From Nitrososphaerota archaeon (lineage in GTDB: Archaea > Thermoproteota > Nitrososphaeria > Nitrososphaerales > Nitrososphaeraceae): 16,324 nucleotides of DNA. The notes below the pieces were generated by a model. It had not been told where the DNA came from and searched no databases. It saw nothing but the letters and a program-made list of their open reading frames with translations. The stretch is taken from assembly GCA_005877345.1 (NCBI GenBank), contig VBPR01000203.1, positions 1 to 16,324 of the forward strand, read 5' to 3'. Below are positions 13,184-16,324 of this stretch, in pieces. The first letter of the stretch is position 1, and every line of letters starts with the position of its first letter. A program made the translations under genes and the position numbers.

Positions 13184-14263
13184 ATGAAAGTAGCCTCTAT
13201 AGTGGGAGCTCGACCCAATATTGTGAAAATGGGACCTGTTCATAAATCTCTAAATGGTTCAGGGATAGAGCATCTTATAGTACATACAGGTCAACATTAT
13301 GATTATGAAATGTCAGAAATCTTCTTTCACGATTTTGAACTTCCCAAACCAGACATTCACCTTGGCGTAGGATCAGGAACTTCGTGTTTCCAAATTGGAG
13401 AAATTATTCAACTTCTGGAGCGAAAGATTACAGAAAAAGATATTGATCTTGTTCTTGTTTATGGTGACACTAATTCTACGATTGCTGGAGCAATATGTGC
13501 AAACAAGTGCAATATGAAATTAGGACATATAGAAGCAGGGTTGCGTAGTTATGATTTCACAATGCCTGAAGAAAATAATAGAATATTAACAGATCATCTA
13601 AGTAATTATTTATTTGCTCCTACCAAAAACGCTGTAAATAATCTGAAAAAAGAGAAAATAAGAGGCAAAGTATACTATACTGGAGATTTATCTGTCGAAA
13701 TCATCGCCACGATTAAAGCAATTTCTAGGCAATCAAAAATACTTGACATCCTGGGTCTCAAATCAAGATCTTATTTTCTAGTTACAATGCACCGAGCTGA
13801 AAATACAAGTTCAAGAGATTATTTTATTCAGCTATTAAAGACTTTCGAGTCACTTATTGACAGTACTTTTGTATTTCCTATCCATCCTAGAACTAAGAAA
13901 ATGTTCAAGACTTTCGGATTACTAGAGAGACTCTTAAAATGCTCCAATGTTAAAACGTTACTTCCAGTAGGATACATAGATTTCATAGCATTACTCCAAA
14001 ATGCCTTAAAAGTCGTTACGGATTCAGGTGGCATTCAAAAGGAAGCATATTTGCTAAAAATTCCATGTATTACAATTAGGAAGAATACCGAGTGGGTCGA
14101 AACCATCAAAGGTCACTGGAACGTCCTAACTGGAGTTGATAGCGAGAAAATAGTTGATGCGGTCAAAAGGCCATCGCCAAGATCTAACTATTCCAAATCC
14201 GTTTTTGGTAATGGCAAGACATCAGGAATCATTAGTGAACTTATCTCCAGCATTGTTCAATAA
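13184..14263 (+). CDS. wecB: UDP-N-acetylglucosamine 2-epimerase (non-hydrolysing)
   Basis: The enzyme interconverts UDP-GlcNAc and UDP-ManNAc, the entry to ManNAc and ManNAcA glycans. The 359 residues show the whole family set: GARPNIVKMGPV at 8-19, HTGQHYDYEMS at 34-44, YGDTNST at 93-99 with Asp95, GHIEAGLRS at 114-122 with Glu117, MPEENNRILTDH at 127-138 with Glu129, TMHRAEN at 201-207 with His203, HPRT, LLPVGYIDFIALL, TDSGGIQKEA and RKNTEWVE. The four acid/histidine catalytic residues known from the bacterial enzyme are thus kept. The start is ATG 13184, with a TATA box at the proper distance. Its sugar product would be used by the neighbouring glycosyltransferases (inference). Hydrolysing relatives that make free ManNAc are less likely, since no kinase domain is present. 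Confidence 0.95.
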   Translation: MKVASIVGARPNIVKMGPVHKSLNGSGIEHLIVHTGQHYDYEMSEIFFHDFELPKPDIHLGVGSGTSCFQIGEIIQLLERKITEKDIDLVLVYGDTNSTIAGAICANKCNMKLGHIEAGLRSYDFTMPEENNRILTDHLSNYLFAPTKNAVNNLKKEKIRGKVYYTGDLSVEIIATIKAISRQSKILDILGLKSRSYFLVTMHRAENTSSRDYFIQLLKTFESLIDSTFVFPIHPRTKKMFKTFGLLERLLKCSNVKTLLPVGYIDFIALLQNALKVVTDSGGIQKEAYLLKIPCITIRKNTEWVETIKGHWNVLTGVDSEKIVDAVKRPSPRSNYSKSVFGNGKTSGIISELISSIVQ

Positions 14264-14328
14264 CAAATCAATTTATCGTTCATAATTTACTAATTTCAAA
14301 AATCGACAACAATATTAGATAATTGATA

Positions 14329-15144
14329 ATGGTTGTCAGATGTAAATTATGGAGTTTAGTACATTGCAAGACGTTTGCACAAGAATTTATATCAATTAAA
14401 TCAAATATAGCATATTTCCACAATCAATATATGAAATCACGTAACGCTCCTCGTTTTGGAGTTATGCTTGTATGGACGATATTGCGAGAGTCGTGGACTG
14501 CTCTGACTCAAAATAGTATGAGCTTTCCGGAAGTGTTTGAAGATTACGAAAAGTATCATTCCGCCATAAAGACTGGTAACTTGTCTAGGGCTAAATTAGT
14601 AGAGGATTGGATTGAACCAAATTCGATGGTTCTGGACGTCGGAGTCGGTGATGGGACTGTTTCAGAGTATCTCATGAAAAATAAGCAGGTGAAGGTAGTA
14701 GGGCTGGACATCTCAGCTACAGCATGCGAAAAAGCAAAGCAGCTTGGAATTCAAACCGAAGTACGCGATATTACTAATGGATTAGGTCTTTCCGATGGTG
14801 CCTCCTATGATTACATTTTATTGCTAGAAGTAATCGAACACACAGCTTATCCTCACAGAATTCTAATAGACGCAGTTAATCATGCAAAAAAGGGTGTGAT
14901 TGTAAGTATTCCTAACAGTGCTTACATAAAATGGAGAATACAAATGTTAAGAGGATATGTACCCAGACAATCTTTTACACATCTGCACTTTTGGTCAGTA
15001 AATGATTTTGAAATCTTTTGTAAAGAAACAAATATTCAAATCTTAGATTTTAAGACTTTTTTACCTAGACATCTAATGCCATTCAGGAATCTCTTGGCAT
15101 GGCAACAATGCTGGATGTTATCCCCCAAGAAAAAGGAAGTTTAG
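14329..15144 (+). CDS. Class I SAM-dependent methyltransferase (MetW/UbiG-like)
   Basis: The Rossmann-like methyltransferase core is clear: motif I VLDVGVGDG at residues 101-109 (counted from ATG 14329), KVVGLDIS at about 122-129 ending the second strand with its acidic residue, a VRDITNGL segment, and YDYILLLEVIEHTAYPHRIL, the MetW/UbiG-type motif after strand 4, followed by KKGVIVSIPNSAYIKWRIQMLRG and FTHLHFWSVNDFEIFCKE. The substrate is probably a sugar or other small molecule of the glycan pathway, but is unknown. The start is uncertain. ATG 14329 gives 271 residues and a TTG lies two codons earlier; ATG 14431 is another candidate because AAATATAGC lies about 24 nt before it and because the conserved domain begins later. 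The gene is 65 nt downstream of wecB, and converges with the next gene. Confidence 0.83.
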   Translation: MVVRCKLWSLVHCKTFAQEFISIKSNIAYFHNQYMKSRNAPRFGVMLVWTILRESWTALTQNSMSFPEVFEDYEKYHSAIKTGNLSRAKLVEDWIEPNSMVLDVGVGDGTVSEYLMKNKQVKVVGLDISATACEKAKQLGIQTEVRDITNGLGLSDGASYDYILLLEVIEHTAYPHRILIDAVNHAKKGVIVSIPNSAYIKWRIQMLRGYVPRQSFTHLHFWSVNDFEIFCKETNIQILDFKTFLPRHLMPFRNLLAWQQCWMLSPKKKEV

Positions 15145-15238
15145 CCTCGACTTTAAATTTTCAGTTACTAAATAAACGACCCCACTTTTATAGAATAGAA
15201 TCTAATATACTATTTCCAGTACATAATTTTCAGCACTA

Positions 15239-16126
15239 CTACAAGAGGTTGAGATCTTTGTAAATACCAGAGAGTTGAGAAACTACATTCACCGCATTAT
15301 GCTGTGGAGGCAGCCCTTGACGAAATTGCAGCTTATAATCCAGTACTTTAAGTCCAGATGCAAGTGACTGAAGAGCCGTACTACTTAGATTCTCCAAAAC
15401 AGTATCATTCACATATCTGATATCTACGTATGTTTTGTATCCTCTTATAAAGTCAGGAATGTCCTTATACATTATTGCATTCTTGGTTCTATCAAATACT
15501 TCAATATTGAGATTAATGCCATTCTTCTTACAATAGTCAAGAGCCCACTGTATGTTTGTTACCTCTGAATTTATAGTAAATGCTTCTTTCAGTTCTACAC
15601 TTGAATTGTTGTCTGGTTTAAAATGGTACGTGTCAATAGGAATCGGAATATGAATACCATTTCTAACCAATGGCAACAAATCAGGAGTAGATACACATAC
15701 TGCATCAGCTAATTTCTGAGCCTTTGAATGACCAATCTTTTTCCTATATAGCCTCTTTAGTCTAATTACAGTATCTGATAATCGTGATCGATGTGGAAGC
15801 ATTTGTCTATTTAGTCCACGAATGTCTGTCCCATGATAGTGCAAAATGATCTTCTTTGATTTGTGGAATTTCTTATGTAGTTTGAATAATATGTCTATGA
15901 ATCCATGGACATGAATTACGTCGGCAGTTTTTCCTTCCACAAGGCATCTTTCGGTAAATTCCGCATGCGACACATTGATTATATATTCTTTATAGTAGTC
16001 ATAAATTCCATATTTGTCTCCAACATCCTTGTTCCAGATAACCTTGGATTCATTTCCCTTTATTTGTTGAAATTTTGAATATATACACGCTACACCGGCT
16101 GCATCAAGAATGTGTAATATGCGCAT
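15239..16126 (-). CDS. Family 4-type (GT-B) glycosyltransferase
   Basis: From ATG 16126 the protein has 295 residues and opens with MRILHILDAAGVACIYSKFQ, the usual first strand and loop of GT-B enzymes. HVHG at 72-75 and HYHGTDIRG at 96-104 are typical of the N-terminal domain of family 4 glycosyltransferases. A SKAQKLADAVCVSTPDLLPLV segment and IPIPIDTYHFKP mark the domain crossover, and the C-terminal ENLSSTALQSLASGLKVLDY resembles the ExxxxxxxEAxxxGxPV donor-site helix, with an altered acidic pattern. A longer frame begins with TTG at 16186, but the extra 20 residues are unlike the family, and a TATA box lies 25 nt before ATG 16126, which decides the start. The chain is shorter than many GT4 enzymes. 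It faces the plus-strand glycan genes. Its donor and acceptor are unknown. Confidence 0.82.
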   Translation of the reverse strand: MRILHILDAAGVACIYSKFQQIKGNESKVIWNKDVGDKYGIYDYYKEYIINVSHAEFTERCLVEGKTADVIHVHGFIDILFKLHKKFHKSKKIILHYHGTDIRGLNRQMLPHRSRLSDTVIRLKRLYRKKIGHSKAQKLADAVCVSTPDLLPLVRNGIHIPIPIDTYHFKPDNNSSVELKEAFTINSEVTNIQWALDYCKKNGINLNIEVFDRTKNAIMYKDIPDFIRGYKTYVDIRYVNDTVLENLSSTALQSLASGLKVLDYKLQFRQGLPPQHNAVNVVSQLSGIYKDLNLL

Positions 16127-16143
16127 ATTCAAATGAATTAGTA

Positions 16144-16157
16144 TATCATATAATAAT
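16144..16157 (-). promoter_or_regulatory. TATA box of the GT4-type gene
   Basis: On the minus strand ATTATTATATGATA has its centre about 25 nt before ATG 16126. This supports the internal ATG over the upstream TTG at 16186, which would lie before the promoter. Confidence 0.55.
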
Positions 16158-16324
16158 CTATTACTTCCAGTAAGATAACACTTCAAATATTCTCAGGCTA
16201 AAATTTAACTTAACTCGTACATGAAAACCCTAGATTTTTGACTATTACCACTGGTAACAACTACAATACCAATATTCATTAGATGCGTTGATAAAAGATG
16301 TCTCCCAGCAACCGTTACTTCCAG

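Noticed and set aside
15145..15238. Terminator or RNA gene between the convergent methyltransferase and glycosyltransferase
   Set aside because: Only AT-rich sequence was seen, with no stable hairpin, and no RNA gene signature.
16245..16257. Small palindrome TTACC-ACT-GGTAA
   Set aside because: A single 5-bp arm pair is likely by chance and is not placed near a promoter.
16205..16324. Minus-strand frame open from the right edge (39 codons, ending VFMYELS)
   Set aside because: It might be the end of a gene outside the window, but it has no recognisable motif and another frame there is also open for a while.

Overview
The window looks like a piece of an AT-rich archaeal chromosome, most likely an ammonia-oxidising Thaumarchaeote (Nitrososphaeria). 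The evidence is archaeal information-processing genes (aIF2-alpha followed by Nop10, an Sm-like protein, a Rio2 kinase), a geranylgeranyl-reductase-family flavoprotein, and many start codons (ATG, GTG or TTG) that sit about 21-29 nt downstream of a TATA-like box, as expected for leaderless archaeal mRNAs. The low GC points towards a Nitrosocosmicus-like lineage rather than the higher-GC Nitrososphaera, but this is inference.

Layout. 1-6.5 kb holds corrinoid, methyl-transfer and housekeeping genes: cbiD (cut by the left edge), the wreck of a short-chain dehydrogenase, rio2, metK and an Sm-like gene on the minus strand, a RecA/RadB-like protein with a destroyed Walker A motif, a dimeric-type dUTPase, an orphan MtrA-like corrinoid protein, a PPOX flavoprotein, and a corrinoid adenosyltransferase. 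6.5-7.2 kb is a non-genic stretch with a 21-bp tandem repeat and further copies of its TACCC core in both orientations. 7.2-8.2 kb is the aIF2-alpha/nop10 operon. 8.2-9.8 kb has two minus-strand secreted proteins, one rich in N-glycosylation sequons and one parallel beta-helix. 9.8-10.4 kb is a long AT-rich gap. 10.4-16.2 kb has a geranylgeranyl-reductase-like enzyme, then a surface-glycan block: a two-helix membrane protein, a family-2 glycosyltransferase, UDP-GlcNAc 2-epimerase, a MetW/UbiG-like methyltransferase and a convergent family-4-type glycosyltransferase.

How the genes may work together. CbiD uses SAM, the product of MetK, to methylate the corrin ring; the adenosyltransferase makes the adenosyl cofactor; the MtrA-like protein keeps the histidine that ligates cobalt in methanogen MtrA and could carry a methyl-corrinoid. 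The glycan block could supply ManNAc-derived sugars for glycoproteins such as the sequon-rich secreted protein. These links are inferred from gene content.

The most interesting items are the 21-bp phased repeat array, the orphan MtrA homologue, the RecA paralogue without a P-loop, the internally deleted SDR pseudogene, and several hairpins in intergenic DNA. No tRNA, rRNA, CRISPR array or insertion sequence was seen.
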